This document shows, piece by piece, positions 33,700 through 46,714 of a stretch of 64,000 nt of DNA (the first letter of the stretch is position 1; each line of letters begins with the position of its first letter). The notes below the pieces were generated by a model, which was given only the letters and a program-made list of their open reading frames with translations, did not search any database and had not been told where the DNA came from. A program made the position numbers and the translations under genes. This DNA is from Termitomyces sp. T153 (lineage: Eukaryota > Basidiomycota > Agaricomycetes > Agaricales > Lyophyllaceae), in assembly GCA_018296165.2 (NCBI GenBank), contig JACKQL020000107.1, positions 62,001-126,000 of the forward strand, in the 5' to 3' direction.

Positions 33700-35096
33700 T
33701 TAATCGTTATATGTGTCAAGAAAAGTTGGATCGCCAGTATGTGTATAGTCAGTGGCATCAAATATGGGTGTTGAGGATTGATAGCGCCCTCGCACCGAAC
33801 GGATAATAGTCCCTTCCCACTTACTGAACCATTCATCCGCCCTCATACCTACCAGTATCTTCCGATTTCTTGCTTGAGCTGTGTATCCTGGTAATGTATC
33901 TCCGTCATCGGGGAGTACTTCAATGCGATCAGGTTCCAAACGTCTCATGGCATAAGCCCCTCCACAGACCTCCCACCTCCCGCCCCCCCGAGGATGAAAG
34001 CGTTTGAAAAGCCAAATGAAGGGGAATATGCAAAGTATGATGGACAGGAATTTGAGCCATTTGTTAGAGAGCATCCTGGACAATCTATTGTCTGGTTTGA
34101 TATATATCTTGGCTCCGTATCGTTCAAAATCCACTTCAACGGTTCCCTGATACATGGTTCTTGCAATGGAGCCGCGTACAACGCTTCTAAGTTGTTGTAT
34201 ATTCCAACCATAGAGTACCTTGTAATATCGGATGTTAGTCTGATGAGCTAAGGGTGAATCTATCTATTTATCAAAACCTCACCTTCTCGTACACAAACTC
34301 CTTGAGATACTTTTGGCTAGCGCAATATTCATCTGCCCATTGACGTATCGTCTTGGACGATTGAAGAGCACTCACGCCATTATGGTCTGTATTTTCAGAC
34401 CACCCATCTATGCTCAAAGCCCATGGTGGTAATCCTCGGGCCGTGCGCTCTTCAGTCCACTTGAGATATGCTCTTTCTACAGCGCGTTTCGCCCTCTGTG
34501 TGTTCCCTAACGACTCCGTCTCACGCACCATGTGGCCACGGTACGCTGGCTGTGCGTCTCCAACGGACCAGTGTATGGGCTTTATTGTCGGTGGTGGAGC
34601 TACGTTTATATAGAAATCAAAGTCTGTTACAGTTTCAGACTGTGTCTCACGACGAGAGGTGGTAGTGCCGTCATTTGCGCGTTCTGTAACCCAGCGCGTA
34701 TGGTGCTCGACATGAGTACCTCTACAATGAAGTCGATACGAGGGAAGTTTGTCGGCGTGCGCCAACAGGAAACGATATAGCGCCTCGCCTAAGCAGTGAT
34801 CAGTAGACGTTGCGCAGGGAAGGATAGGTTCAAATACCGTCCGCGTTTAGATGAAGGTCGTGTGATACGATGTTGCCGTTGCTAGTCTCAAAGTAGTCGG
34901 CGTCGTAGAGGGCGAACTGTGGGGGTGACTCGACAGGTGCGGCTGCGGAACCGGTCAGGTGGGACGGCCCAGGCTGAGGTATATAGGAAAAGGGAGGCGG
35001 AGGCTCTAATGTAGAATTTGCATCGACGAGCAAAGGGCCATGCTCATCGCCGGAGACGTCGATGAGGCCTTTGTCAGTTGGATTAGGGACAATCAT
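33700..35096 (-). CDS. orphan single-pass membrane protein, Agaricomycete family
   Basis: Function unknown. A Pro/Ser-rich N-terminus (LEPPPPFSYIPQPGPSHL) is followed by a globular region with ALYRFLLAHADKLPSYRL, THVEHHTRWVTE, TVTDFDFYINVAPPPTIK and GLPPWALSIDGW. A second half follows across an intron (VLYGWNIQQLRSVVRG). A predicted membrane helix sits near the C-terminus (FLSIILCIFPFIWLFKRF), then a Gly/Arg-rich segment and a soluble tail. There are at least three exons. I know similar mushroom proteins only as hypotheticals. Confidence 0.7.
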
Positions 35097-35167
35097 AAGG
35101 ACGAAGCCAGGTTCAACAATTTATTTATAGAACAGCTAACATGTAAATTTAATATTTGCTTCCGTAT

Positions 35168-37792
35168 TTAGATCTGGGCGGCGGCGTGACCATCTGCGCG
35201 CATGTCAGAGCCTGCTGCCCAGACAAGCCTTCCCGACGCATTCTTCAACTTCTGGATCACCTGTCCCCGTCCAAACATTCCTCTCCCAAACCCAGTCACT
35301 ACACGCACATCATGCCCCATCTCTGCAGTTGGCGTCGGTCAAGCTTGATGTCGCCAGGTATTCTTGGCACTCACCACGAAGCTTCACTACGCTCTCCGAT
35401 GGAATTCCCTCCTCAATGTACACTTCGCTATTCGGATTGCCTGCTTGTAGTCCTGCATCCGGCATTCCTGCAGAGATACAGAAGCGCGGCGCATCTAGGG
35501 CCGCTTGCACTGTGAACCCTCTTAAGATATTCAACAACACTTGTACATGGCCTTGTGGCTGCATATAGCCTCCCATGACACCGTAACTCAGGAAAAGTTC
35601 GTCTCCACGGGTGGCAAGGGCAGGTATAATCGTGTGGTACGGTCGTTTGCCTCCCTGGCAGCGTCGTGGTTAGAGTAGGCTAGGCTAGTACTGTCATGAG
35701 GTAGCTCACCCTCAGTGCATTAGGGTGCTTCTCGTCCAACACAAATCCACAGCCTCTGTTCTGCAGAGTGAATCCACAGCCTTTTGGAACGGCTGCATGT
35801 TGATTAGCGCCAGATCTTCAGCAAAAGGCTGATTGACACACCTCCCGTGCCGAAACCTGGAGATAATTGTATTTGAACATATAGTTTGGTTGTACTCGAA
35901 CCATTACATACCTGCATAATTGCTTTGGATGTAACTACATGCATTACCCCATTGGTCCGTAACTAGGGTAAAGGTGAGTAATTTGCGATCATACCCGCGA
36001 CAACATCCTACCTGAAAAATAAACTGTATCAGAAGAATTGACTGGATTCCCCTGCGTTTGAATGAGATCACAACTGTTTGGACTGCATCTAGGCTTACAC
36101 GAATAACGTTCGGGTTTGTCCTTGATGGATCGAACAACTTCGCGCGCTTGGCCAGATATTCCTAGGAATTTGCCGGTCCAAAAAACGTGCTTCAAATAAT
36201 TGCACTGTAAGAAACATTACCTTGCTAAGCAGCTGCGCCACAGGCACGTGTTCCACCTCGGGATCGGTTACGTACCATTCGCTATCTACACGATGTAAGA
36301 GATGATAAATATCTTCGAATTAGTAATCAGACCAGAGAACGCGAGTCTCAAATTATTCCGTCAGTTAGTTCACTCAGTGATAGGCCAAGTATTAACATAC
36401 CGCAAGGCTTCGATAAGAGTGTGGAGGTATTCCGGCGAATTGTGCTCCATTTTATCAAGTGGCCTGCTAATTCCTTGTTCTTGAAGGTTCTCAAGTACTC
36501 CAAGGGCAATCAAAGCTGTAATTCCTGCAATCACGCATGAAAAATGATAATTCCAGCGATCAAGAAGATTTTCAACTTGCCTTGTCCGTTTGGAGGACAC
36601 TGAATGTCGTCTTAGCACACGTAAAGAGCAAAGCGGAATTGAATCCTACCTCATATACTGTTACGTCTCCATACGTGTAACTAATAGGCTCAACAAATGT
36701 AGTGGAATGCTTCGCCAGGTCCGTCAGCTCCATCAAACCACCTCTGCTTTGGATGACATCGACGATAGCCTGTGCGATTCGTCCTCTATAGAATCCGTCT
36801 TTGCCTTTCGAAGCAAGCTCGCGGAATGTCTGTGCAAGGTTGGGCAACTTCACAACTTGGCCGGGAAGCGGGGCTTTGCCGTTGAGCAACATCTCGTCAC
36901 CATTCGGAGACGCATTTTTGATAAGTTCCTGAAGATAAAAGTATGAGTTACCAGATTTGAAATGAGGAAGAGTGCATACTTCAGACCGTTGCCACTGTAT
37001 ATTACTGCTCAATGTGATTCTACTACGAGCGACTGGAAACTTACTGCAACGCTGTGAATCTCTGATACCGGCACACTATCGAAGCAGATGAGCGAGAGAT
37101 GAGCGAAAGAATGAGCTGAAATTACCCTTCCTCTGCAAGCCTAATCGCGGGATCAAGAATATCAGCAACGGAGAGTTTGCCGCTGCCAAATTTGTTGATC
37201 GTATCCACCCAAGCAGCCGCTGCACCTGCACATATTCTCAGACATCGGCCTCTATGCCTTGTGACGTGAGAGAAGACATACCCGGTACAGTAACGGAATT
37301 GAGGTCGGTGAGAGGAATTCGGTCAGTATGACCACGCGAACGGACGTATTCGATGTCCAATTTCTCAGGCGAATGTCCAGAGCCATTTAGTGCGCTGACT
37401 TTTTTGGTCTTCGCATCGTAGAACAAACAAAAAGCATCACTTGGAACAGGATCAGCGTCAAAGTGGCCCGTGATTATGGAACACCAGACCCGCCAATGCC
37501 ACAACAACTGGGCTCGGTAACGTTCAGCGCGGCAGAAGTCGCCACAGCGGCGTCAGCTGACATAGTATCAGGTAAAATCAACACCACGAACAAAGATCGC
37601 TGGCGCAAGAGTCACAGTACCAGCATTGCCTCCTTTCCTGAGGATCTCCAAGCCAGCTTGGGTGGCTAGAGGCTGAGAAGATGCAACGACGCCCTTAGTA
37701 CCATAAACGACGGATCTGCGGCTAGGAAAACGTTGAAGAACGAGCTCCGGCTGCTCGATCTTGGACCAGTCCAGGCCAATGAAAGAAGACAT
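35168..37792 (-). CDS. gamma-glutamyltranspeptidase (bacterial-type, no signal peptide)
   Basis: It cleaves or transfers gamma-glutamyl groups from glutathione. The start at 37792 gives [13 protein letters not shown] without a signal peptide. Conserved blocks: [50 protein letters not shown], the catalytic-Thr region [19 protein letters not shown] followed by IQSNYAGFGTG, then [17 protein letters not shown] and the end [14 protein letters not shown]. The Thr in SSDTVYF is the expected autoprocessing nucleophile. More than ten short introns were seen. The intron near 35330 (53 bp) restores [17 protein letters not shown]. Confidence 0.9.
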
Positions 37793-37994
37793 GGTGGGAG
37801 AGGGACAATGAGGATATACCCATGCTTGTCGAGTACATTTATGTAGTATAACATGGCTATTTATATCCATCTAGCCTGAGTCGGTATATATGTCCGATTC
37901 TCTTGTGAACATTGGATAAGACCCCCTATGTAAGTTGTAACTCACTATCGCCGTCGACCGTACATTCGACTGCAGCCTCGCAAGCCCTGATCTC

Positions 37995-38724
37995 TCAACC
38001 ATTCAAAGCAGATATCCACTCCTGGAAATCACCCTCTTTCTCAAAGACTGGCCCATTTTCTGACTCGACTATCCTTGGCAGCGGGTCCGGGGTTCCGTTG
38101 TTGGCCCATTCGGCCTATCTAATGGTAATACTTGCGTGTGGATGCACGACCCTCCACTGTGACACTCCTTCACGTGAGTTGCCTCGTTCAGAAAGCCAGA
38201 TAAAGAGTGGGTATACATATACATATCGATAACGAACATAGACAACAATGTTCGCGACAGGGTGCGCAATAAACGAATGTCTGCCCAACCGATGATTCTT
38301 GTCGCACCATAATTGAAGTGGACAGTTAGATTCCTTCCATACTTAGCTTTAGGAACCGCACCCCGTACAGCTGCTGCTAAGGCATGGAAACCGCAAAAAC
38401 CTTGGTCAGTCATAAGCATCAGTCGCAACAGGATGGCCAGGTCTACCTTCTCGTGCATCCTTTGATGCGTTGGACATATTCACCTGCTCGTTCATGAAAA
38501 GTATATTCAAAGGGGCGGAGATTCCAGATTTTGCCTTCCAGAGACATGATAGTCTGCGTACGACCAGTGAACGAGGTCGTGAGCGTGGATGCTGTAGAAT
38601 CTATTGAAAAACCAAAGTCCGGGACAGAGATCGTATGATACTCCGTGCGAGTAGTTGGCATGCCACTGACTCCACGGGTCGCTCGACGGATGGAGCTTTC
38701 TAGATGGCACCTTGAGTATTCCAT
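37995..38724 (-). CDS. small unassigned multi-exon gene
   Basis: No family was recognised. Candidate exons: about 38724-38455 (MEYSRCHLESSIRRATRG.. to GEYVQRIKG), about 38440-38240 (ILLRLMLMTDQGFCGFHAL, GRNLTVHFNYGATRIIGW), a short piece (EGVSQWRVVHPHASITIR) and a last exon ending FEKEGDFQEWISALNG at 37995. The last pieces look protein-like and are joined by plausible splice sites, but the full model is uncertain and the gene may be decayed. Confidence 0.4.
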
Positions 38725-39268
38725 GAGTGGGGCCGCGGGTTGGGAAAGCGAAAAGCGATAAGGAGGTCACTTGGAAGGGAAATGCTTAGACAAGAAGCCA
38801 GGATCGAACGCTGGCAATTCACGCAAATGACAGTCTTGAGAAACCTTCGCTGTCGTAGATCCTACCTTGTAAAACAGCCGGAGGCCTTTCGAGGAATGTC
38901 GGTGGCTGGACGCTTGAATTGGCATTGAGTTGCCCATGACCAACAGGGAACTACTTGGCGTCAACATGCTTGACTTCAACAAGACTACGCTTGACAAGCG
39001 ATGGACGGCGGTCTTGGATGCCCGCCCACGTGACCGGGAATAAAAAGTACGCGTTTATCCAGGGAGCTCGACGTCAAGGGCGTCGTGCTCGCTGCATTCG
39101 TCGTCGTTGTGGGCCGGGAGACGTTTTGTTTCGATCTAATCAACTTCAGAGGCAGGCAAGTCCACGTTCTCGTCTTTACGTTACGTTTAGCCCGCATCCA
39201 TCCCGGTCTCCGTTCCAAATTAGCTCTGACTTCTGCATGTCTTCTCTTTACATTATCTGGACTCTCTA
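38725..39268. other. intergenic region before the first Ser/Thr-rich membrane protein gene
   Basis: No gene was seen. A TTCGATC-containing stretch near 38790-38820 was checked as a tRNA and rejected. The part close to 39260 is a likely promoter (CT-rich, TTTACATTATC). Confidence 0.35.
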
Positions 39269-41086
39269 ATGTCGATAACGTCTGCGACGTCCACGACACC
39301 GTTCCCTTTGCCGTCCTCCACGCCCAACACAACGTCTCCTTCTTCCATCCTGTCTAATTCGGCTAACCCTTCGTCCGAAATCGCCACGACTGCTGTCACG
39401 ACGTCGTCGACAACCGTTTCTTCCACCATGTCCACCTCCACACCGTAAGCTTCACTGTTTAAAAATCCTTCTTGCATTTACAAACTATTTCTTGGCAGTA
39501 TATCTTCCTCGTCCTCCAGCGTCATGACCACTTCTTCCGCCATGCCTTCCAGCACGTCCTCGCTCTCAATATCCTCAGCTCCAACTACATCTGAAACATC
39601 CAGTTCTTCGCATACAACTTCTCCTTCGAGCACATCTACAATACCTTCATTTACTTCTTCCTCCACATCAGCTTCATCGACAAGCAGTTCAACCACAACC
39701 CAGGATCCATCGACAACAACCAGTCGCACAACATCATCACAGACAACAGAGCCAGCGACGACTTCGTCATCAACGTTCTCGAGCTCGTTGGCCCCCTCTC
39801 CAACGTCAACGAGTTCAACATTTGAACCGACTTCGGCTGCCACGACGTCAATTGCACCGACGTGTGTGCCCTCCTGATTACGTCATGTGCCTCCGCTAAC
39901 TTGGAAACTCAGCACCACACATACAAGTAAAGGCCCCTCGAGCTCTGCGTCTGGTGTTCTCACTGAGACCACCGTCACGTCCATTTTCACTACAACTAGC
40001 AATGGCCAGGTGGTCACAGTCACCAAAGTTTCCGTCAGTCAAACTCTCAGTCCAAACAAATCTAGCTCCAGGGATGATTCGTGCGTCTGATAATCATCAG
40101 ATATTTTTACTCCGTCTAACCGGGTCCATTTCTTCCGCAGTTTCTTCCAAAATACAGGTGCAGTGGCGGGCGTATTCGTGGTTGTAGGACTTGCAATCGC
40201 CTCCATCTTTCTTTGGATCCTCTTCGCTCTCCGTCGCCGCCGTCGAACTCGGAGGTTAGAGCATGATACCGCTGTCTCCGCCACCCTTGCAGCTGCGGGA
40301 TTCCATAGAACGCCTCTAGATGATGATGAAGAGAATGAAAACGTGAACGGTTCACGGCGGTCCAGGTTCGGCTCCCCTGAAGTCGAGATGCAGCACCGCG
40401 CTAGTTCCGGCTTTGCCAGTACAATTCCAAGTGGCGCTCGAACGTCGACGTATTTTGATTCTTCCCAACCTGATGATCCCGATGCATTTAATCCATATCG
40501 GGAATACGTCGTTGATAACTCGGCTGCTGCTGCTGTCGCCGCTGGTACCAATCCACCATTTTCTGCTCTCTTCAATGGATCCTATCGGGACCGGACACCT
40601 AGTGGTGGGGAACACACTCACGAAAATTCCGCCTCTGGAAGCTATGAGCCTCTTCTTGCATCCTACTACCGTCAGGAACAAGCTGCATCATCGCCTGTAC
40701 TTCCCACAGCCGCGAGTCCCCCCAACCCACCTCCTCGAAACCCACTTCGACTCTCGGACGCTGGTAGAAGTCCCCCACTTGGCGTTTTATCCAAAACTTT
40801 GCCAGACATAGCTCCGGCCGAGGCAAAATTCGGGACGGGGGGAGGCTCAGACTCATGCGTATCTTCTTCAGAAAGTGTGGGAGATGAGAGATTGGATCCA
40901 GGATTACGACAAAGAATGAACGAGGAGACGGATCGTGCGTCACAGAGAGACCTTAAGGACGAAGAAGACTATTCTAGACCAGTCCTTGGAGTAAGTCGAT
41001 TTTGATTTGTCAGAAGATTAACCTTTGAACTCATTTGAAAGGTTCGAAATCTTCCTAATGCGCGTGAAGCCTCACAAGAAGCATGA
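39269..41086 (+). CDS. Ser/Thr-rich single-pass membrane protein, paralogue A (Mid2/WSC-sensor-like layout)
   Basis: About 240 residues of Ser/Thr-rich sequence (likely O-mannosylated ectodomain) lead to one membrane helix (GAVAGVFVVVGLAIASIFL), an RRRRRTRRLE stop-transfer and a cytosolic tail of about 260 residues with Asp/Glu and Pro patches (PNPPPRNPLRLSDAG). Exons: from 39269, from about 39500, about 39913 and about 40141. A final intron at about 40991 has donor GTAAGT and leads to VRNLPNAREASQEA, ending at 41086. No signal peptide is evident. The layout is that of cell-wall stress sensors, but no WSC domain is present. A paralogue lies at 42.7-44.2 kb on the other strand. Confidence 0.75.
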
Positions 41087-41467
41087 CTTTTCGTTGATTC
41101 CTACCTATGTTTAACATCAATATTACAGTTATTATTTCTGTTCATCTTGCGTTTGCTAAAATCGGACTTCTTAACTATCTCACTTGACAAAGGACTTCAT
41201 GCCTGCATTTTGTACAGATTCTCATGACCATATGGACATTCCCTTGATGCAGAGTAGGCACATCCTTCATATAGTAAGTAATATATTGCATTTTTAAACC
41301 GATGTACATGATAAGCATTCCGGCTCTGTGTAGCCGCTTAACACGTGGTTCTCTGCTTTCACAGACTCCTATGTCTGTGTGAAGGGCTTGATAAGATGTA
41401 TCATTCCCCAGTACTTTCTTACCTATTAAATGCCTCAGCGTAACGACCAAAGTTCCATTGGTTTGCA
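41087..41467. other. intergenic region, no gene
   Basis: AT-rich spacer of 380 bp between two genes on the same strand; nothing recognisable. Confidence 0.4.
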
Positions 41468-42592
41468 ATGACGCTACCTCGCCCTCCTGTCCTCACTCCG
41501 GTTCAATACGGTAGAGATGGGTTCTTCTGGGTGGAGTACCCTTCGGGGCTCGTGGATTTGTCGCGTTCTCATCCACTTTCACATGCTGCGGAGGTCGAGC
41601 CACCACTTCTTCAAACAGGACAAGTAGAATTTGCTGTTGAGGGTCAACGTACAATCCGGATCGATGCTGGATCAACTGCAATGGTCATCATCGATATGCA
41701 AAAGTCGGTACACAGAGGCAATTCCGTTGCAAGGTTGACCAAATAGCCCCGTCAGTTTCTTTCTCCATCCGGAACTGAGAAAGCATCCTTCTGGGCTTGA
41801 GTGCGTTGATCGTCTTTTGGAAAGCGTGCCGGTTGCAAGAACCATGGGAATCAAAATACTTTGGGTGTATGTGACTGTGGAGTACTTTTCTTGAATGCAC
41901 AAATAAAGCTGATAATATGTGCTAGTAACTGGGGTCTTACCGAGCATGAGTTGAAGACTATTCCACCAGCTCTTGTCCGCGGATTCCAGAAGAATGGTGG
42001 AGGTGGGTTTGGGACTTCTCTTCCCCACGGTTTCGGAAGACTGCTCATGCGGGGTGAACGCAATTCTGAACTCTATGGGCCGCTTCAGGATGAATACCTG
42101 AAGGGCCAGAAGGCAGGTACTGATTTTTGGATCCATAAAAATAGGTATGGTATGGTTGAAAGTTTCAAAGTCATCTCCTAACGATATCCAACCGACTCAG
42201 AATCAGTGGTCTCTGGGGATATCAATCTGCCTTGGATCTCTTTCTCAAGGAGAACGGAATCACTACACTGCTATTTGGCGGTGTCAATGCTGATGTGGTC
42301 TGTTGTGTAGCATGCTTTCCTCACAGTTAACGCTGAAGCGGCCAAATAGTGTGTTCTGGGCACTGTCGTCGATGCCAGTTATAGAGGATATGACTGCATC
42401 GTTGTAAAAGATACCACTGCTACGACCTCTCCTGAAGGTGGACTTTCCAACCTCCTGTACAATGCTACGAATGTCAGTTCCTCCCTTTCTCTTGTAAGAA
42501 CCCTTGTGACAGTTCGCAAGGTCTATGGATTTGTGACAGATACGAAAGCGCTGTTGGCGGCCAAGATAGTGCGACAGAAGGTTGGTGAATGA
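41468..42592 (+). CDS. isochorismatase-like hydrolase
   Basis: Cysteine hydrolase of the isochorismatase superfamily; substrates in this group include isochorismate, nicotinamide and ureido compounds. Catalytic-triad positions are visible: Asp in TAMVIIDMQ, Lys in FWIHKNRISGLWG and Cys in GGVNADVCVLGTV. About 60 extra N-terminal residues (YGRDGFFWVEYPSGLVDL) precede the fold. Introns fall after IDMQ, LWV, KNR, NADV and YNATN, all restoring conserved blocks. The stop is at 42590-42592. It sits between two inverted paralogous membrane-protein genes. Confidence 0.88.
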
Positions 42593-42698
42593 TGGTAGTT
42601 ACATATACATTGAAGGATGGAAGAATACATAGGCCGACGAACAGGTCGGCGGGAATCTTGTACGTTCTTACGTCTTGTTTTCTGTCCAAAAGTTCGCA

Positions 42699-44173
42699 TC
42701 AAAATAAGTGTTTTGTGTCGACTTGAGGTCGAACCTGCGGAATGTCGTCGAGTTAGGTTCAACAGCATCACAAGAATAACATGAACACATGCGTCAAGAA
42801 GGGTCCGTCTACCAGTGACCTTGGCTGCGGCAAGAACAATGGGAGAACTTGAAGGGGTATACGATGAAAGGGGTGTTATGGAGTATGTTTCAGATGGCTT
42901 TGCCAAGCTTCGCCGGAGGGGCGATCGTGGAGGGCGAGGAGGTACCCCTGAGGCAATAGAATTAGAATGAGACATTTTGGACGAATTATCAGAAATGGGC
43001 GATCGAGTACCGTCGGTAATATTGTCTTCATCGCCTGAGGGTGGAAGGCTGGGAGGGCAAAGCGAAGGGCTCATATGCGCCGCACTATTGAATCTAGGTT
43101 TGTTATTTTGCGTATGGCCGGGTCCGGTACTGTAGCCATCTGATCTGGTATTAGAAGAGATACCCTTGAAAGGGTCAACTGGAACTCTTCCGAGGCTCGG
43201 CACCGACAGAGGGGATACAAAGGGTGCAGCATCGAGCCCATTGAAGGAATTAGAGGAATGATGTCCTATACTCAGGCTCCCCCTGGAAGTGAGAGACGCA
43301 GTACCTTTCCGATATCCAAGATCTTCGTCGATATTACGCATTTGCGGGGAATAAGATCCTGGGCCATCAAATGGATTTTCGGATAAGGAACGCCGGCGTT
43401 GTATACTTGCCAACCAGCGCTTTTGACGATTTCTACGATGACGTCGACGACAAAGAAGAGCCAGGGAAAAAACGATACTACAGGCCAAGATGCCCACGAC
43501 AGTGAAGACGCCAGCGACTGCTCCTCGATTTGCCAAGAACCTCAAACCAGGTAAGTCCAATGTTATGAGATTGAAAGACTTGAGTGAGTAGCCTACCCTG
43601 TTGGAACGGTCCGGCTATCGCTGCTGATCGTAATATTAGGATTAGCGACGACGTGTGTGAATGTCACAAATCCGCCATCAGGTTGCGTGGATGTGCTGAG
43701 CACTGTTATAAATGCAGGCGTGCTAAGGCTCGCCTTCCCATTTTTAGGATTGATGACGGATATTGCGACAGGACTGGAGAAGGTAGACTCGGGTTGGTCG
43801 GTGATGGTGCTTGTACTCGTTGGTATTGTGGCCTTGGGAATCTCGACTTAATGAAAGAAAGGGTCTACTGAAATGATTCTGATTGCAAGTTTACATACGT
43901 GGACTAACCTGAAATTTGTGTGGTAGTCTTTGGAAACATAACACTTATGGTCGACTTCGGGCTATTGGATGCCTGTCTTGATATTCCACCCGGCAACGTC
44001 TGCGACAACAGATTGGTTGGTGTCTTAGCGGGAGAAGATGATGATGAAGATTTAATTCTCGTTGAAGTCGTTAAAAGTGAAGTTGTGGTATTCGGCGGCT
44101 CTGGACTGGATAGAGTTGAATCGGTGACAGTGAAGGTGGTGTTTTTGACTGGAGTGCGTGGAACGTCGGACAT
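42699..44173 (-). CDS. Ser/Thr-rich single-pass membrane protein, paralogue B
   Basis: Same layout as the gene at 39.3-41.1 kb: a Ser/Thr/Pro-rich ectodomain (SSPEPPNTTTSLLTTSTR, GGFVTFTHVVANPNITIS), membrane helix GAVAGVFTVVGILACSIVF, basic RRRHRRNRQKRW and a Ser/Pro-rich tail (SGVPPRPPRSPLRRSLAKP). The 3' end is inferred: an 85 bp intron after AAAK leads to VRPQVDTKHLF and a stop at 42699-42701. This mirrors the VRNLP last exon of paralogue A. The 5' end is uncertain; Ser/Thr-rich sequence continues open towards 44350, so the true start may be further upstream. Confidence 0.65.
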
Positions 44174-45335
44174 GCTATATGGAATGGTCAGAGAAGGAAT
44201 TTCTGTAGGTGTGAAAGACTCGCTTGTCAGAGTCCTGTTCGACTGGAGGTACTATGGTGAAACCACTCGTTGAGGATGTTGTCGATTGCGCTGGCTGGTT
44301 TGGCAGCATCAATGAAGACAATGTGGAATGTGTTGTAGATATGGGATTTGACTATTGAGTGTCAATGCCTGGGTAGCCATTTCAATAACCGATTCAACGC
44401 ACGGACTGACGACTTGATGATAGTAATGTTGGAATGCTTGATAATACACCCCCGCTGGACTGAGCATTTGATTTTGAGCTGTTTACCGGCATACGAAGGT
44501 CAGTCTTTAAAAGCCACGCTGCAAGAGAAATTTAGTAGAGGATCCTATAGTGTGGAGAACTATGCACTTGGTTGGGATGGTACTCATCCGTAGTGCGACA
44601 TAGACACGACTGTCCTTCGTTCAAAAACCAGAGATAGGAGATAAGCAAGCTCCCGACAGGGTATTTCAAGTTATAGATGTGACAACCGCAGATGACAGGA
44701 TTTCCGAAAGCCATAGGGTCACTTGATCGCAATGACCCATGCGAAACCTTAACTTCCACTAGCAGCTGGATATCTTATAATTCCGAACTGTTACCGATGG
44801 CTACAGAAAGGTAAGGATGTGCTTCTCAGGAATGCACAGGCGAAGATGGCCAAGAGTGTTCAATAGGCATAGCAAACATAGTGAGATCCGGTGAAGTTAC
44901 GACGATACGGACTTGCCGGGTCATGATTCCGGGGAAGTAAGATGAAACTGCTGCGAAGCCAACTGCGCATGCGAGGGAAACACATAAATAAGCATGGTCA
45001 GTAAATATACATTATCCAATAACAGAATTAGGATTAAAAAGACTATGGCGGTCTAACAGAGAACAAACGAATGTGTGACTTTGAGATGTGAGAACGGATG
45101 AAGAACGGGAGAATAATGTTACACTTACACGGATCATAAAGTGGAGCATGGTATAGGAAACATACGGGTATGAAGCTAAAATGCGGCGAAATCGTGGAAC
45201 ATAGCATGACAAGGGGTCCAAGGCTGGTAAAAAGCGGGATCAAATGGCGGTAGAATCCTGCTTTATGGAATTGAGACAAATCATTTGAAGAGTTAGCCTC
45301 AACAGTTTACCCACAAACACTGTCCCGCGGCCTTA
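44174..45335. other. about 1.1 kb without a confident gene
   Basis: The part up to about 44350 may hold an upstream exon of paralogue B (minus-strand STTHSTLSSLMLPNQPAQ). The rest shows only unrelated short frames. Confidence 0.35.
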
Positions 45336-46426
<1,091 letters not shown>

Positions 46427-46544
46427 ACTAGAAGATGGACTGAAGGTGTTATAGTCTCACAGCTTCGCGAGCGGACAGGCGAAGACCAACGGGGACAAGA
46501 ACTCGCTTAACCCGCACTGACCTACACCACGTGCTACTTCTGGT

Positions 46545-46620
46545 CTCTAGTCATTGATCATTTGGCCATATATACTTCTGCCACCCGCGCTCTACAGTAG
46601 TCTAGTCATTGATCATTGGC
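46545..46620 (+). repeat. short direct repeat
   Basis: TCTAGTCATTGATCAT(T)TGGCCA occurs twice, starting about 53 bp apart at 46545 and 46598. It lies between the Rab4 start and the end of the D-serine dehydratase gene and has no known meaning. Confidence 0.7.
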
Positions 46621-46714
46621 CAACAATACTTTCATTCTTTCACGGTCAAACGTTCGAAGGTATCATGCACTACGATGCATTTGTATTATCTTGGCTAATG
46701 ATTGGACGCTGGTT

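Noticed and set aside
38780..38860. Possible tRNA on the minus strand (GTTCGATC core flanked by CCAG/CTGG)
   Set aside because: The T-arm would need a 9-base loop, and no matching acceptor, D or anticodon arm could be drawn.
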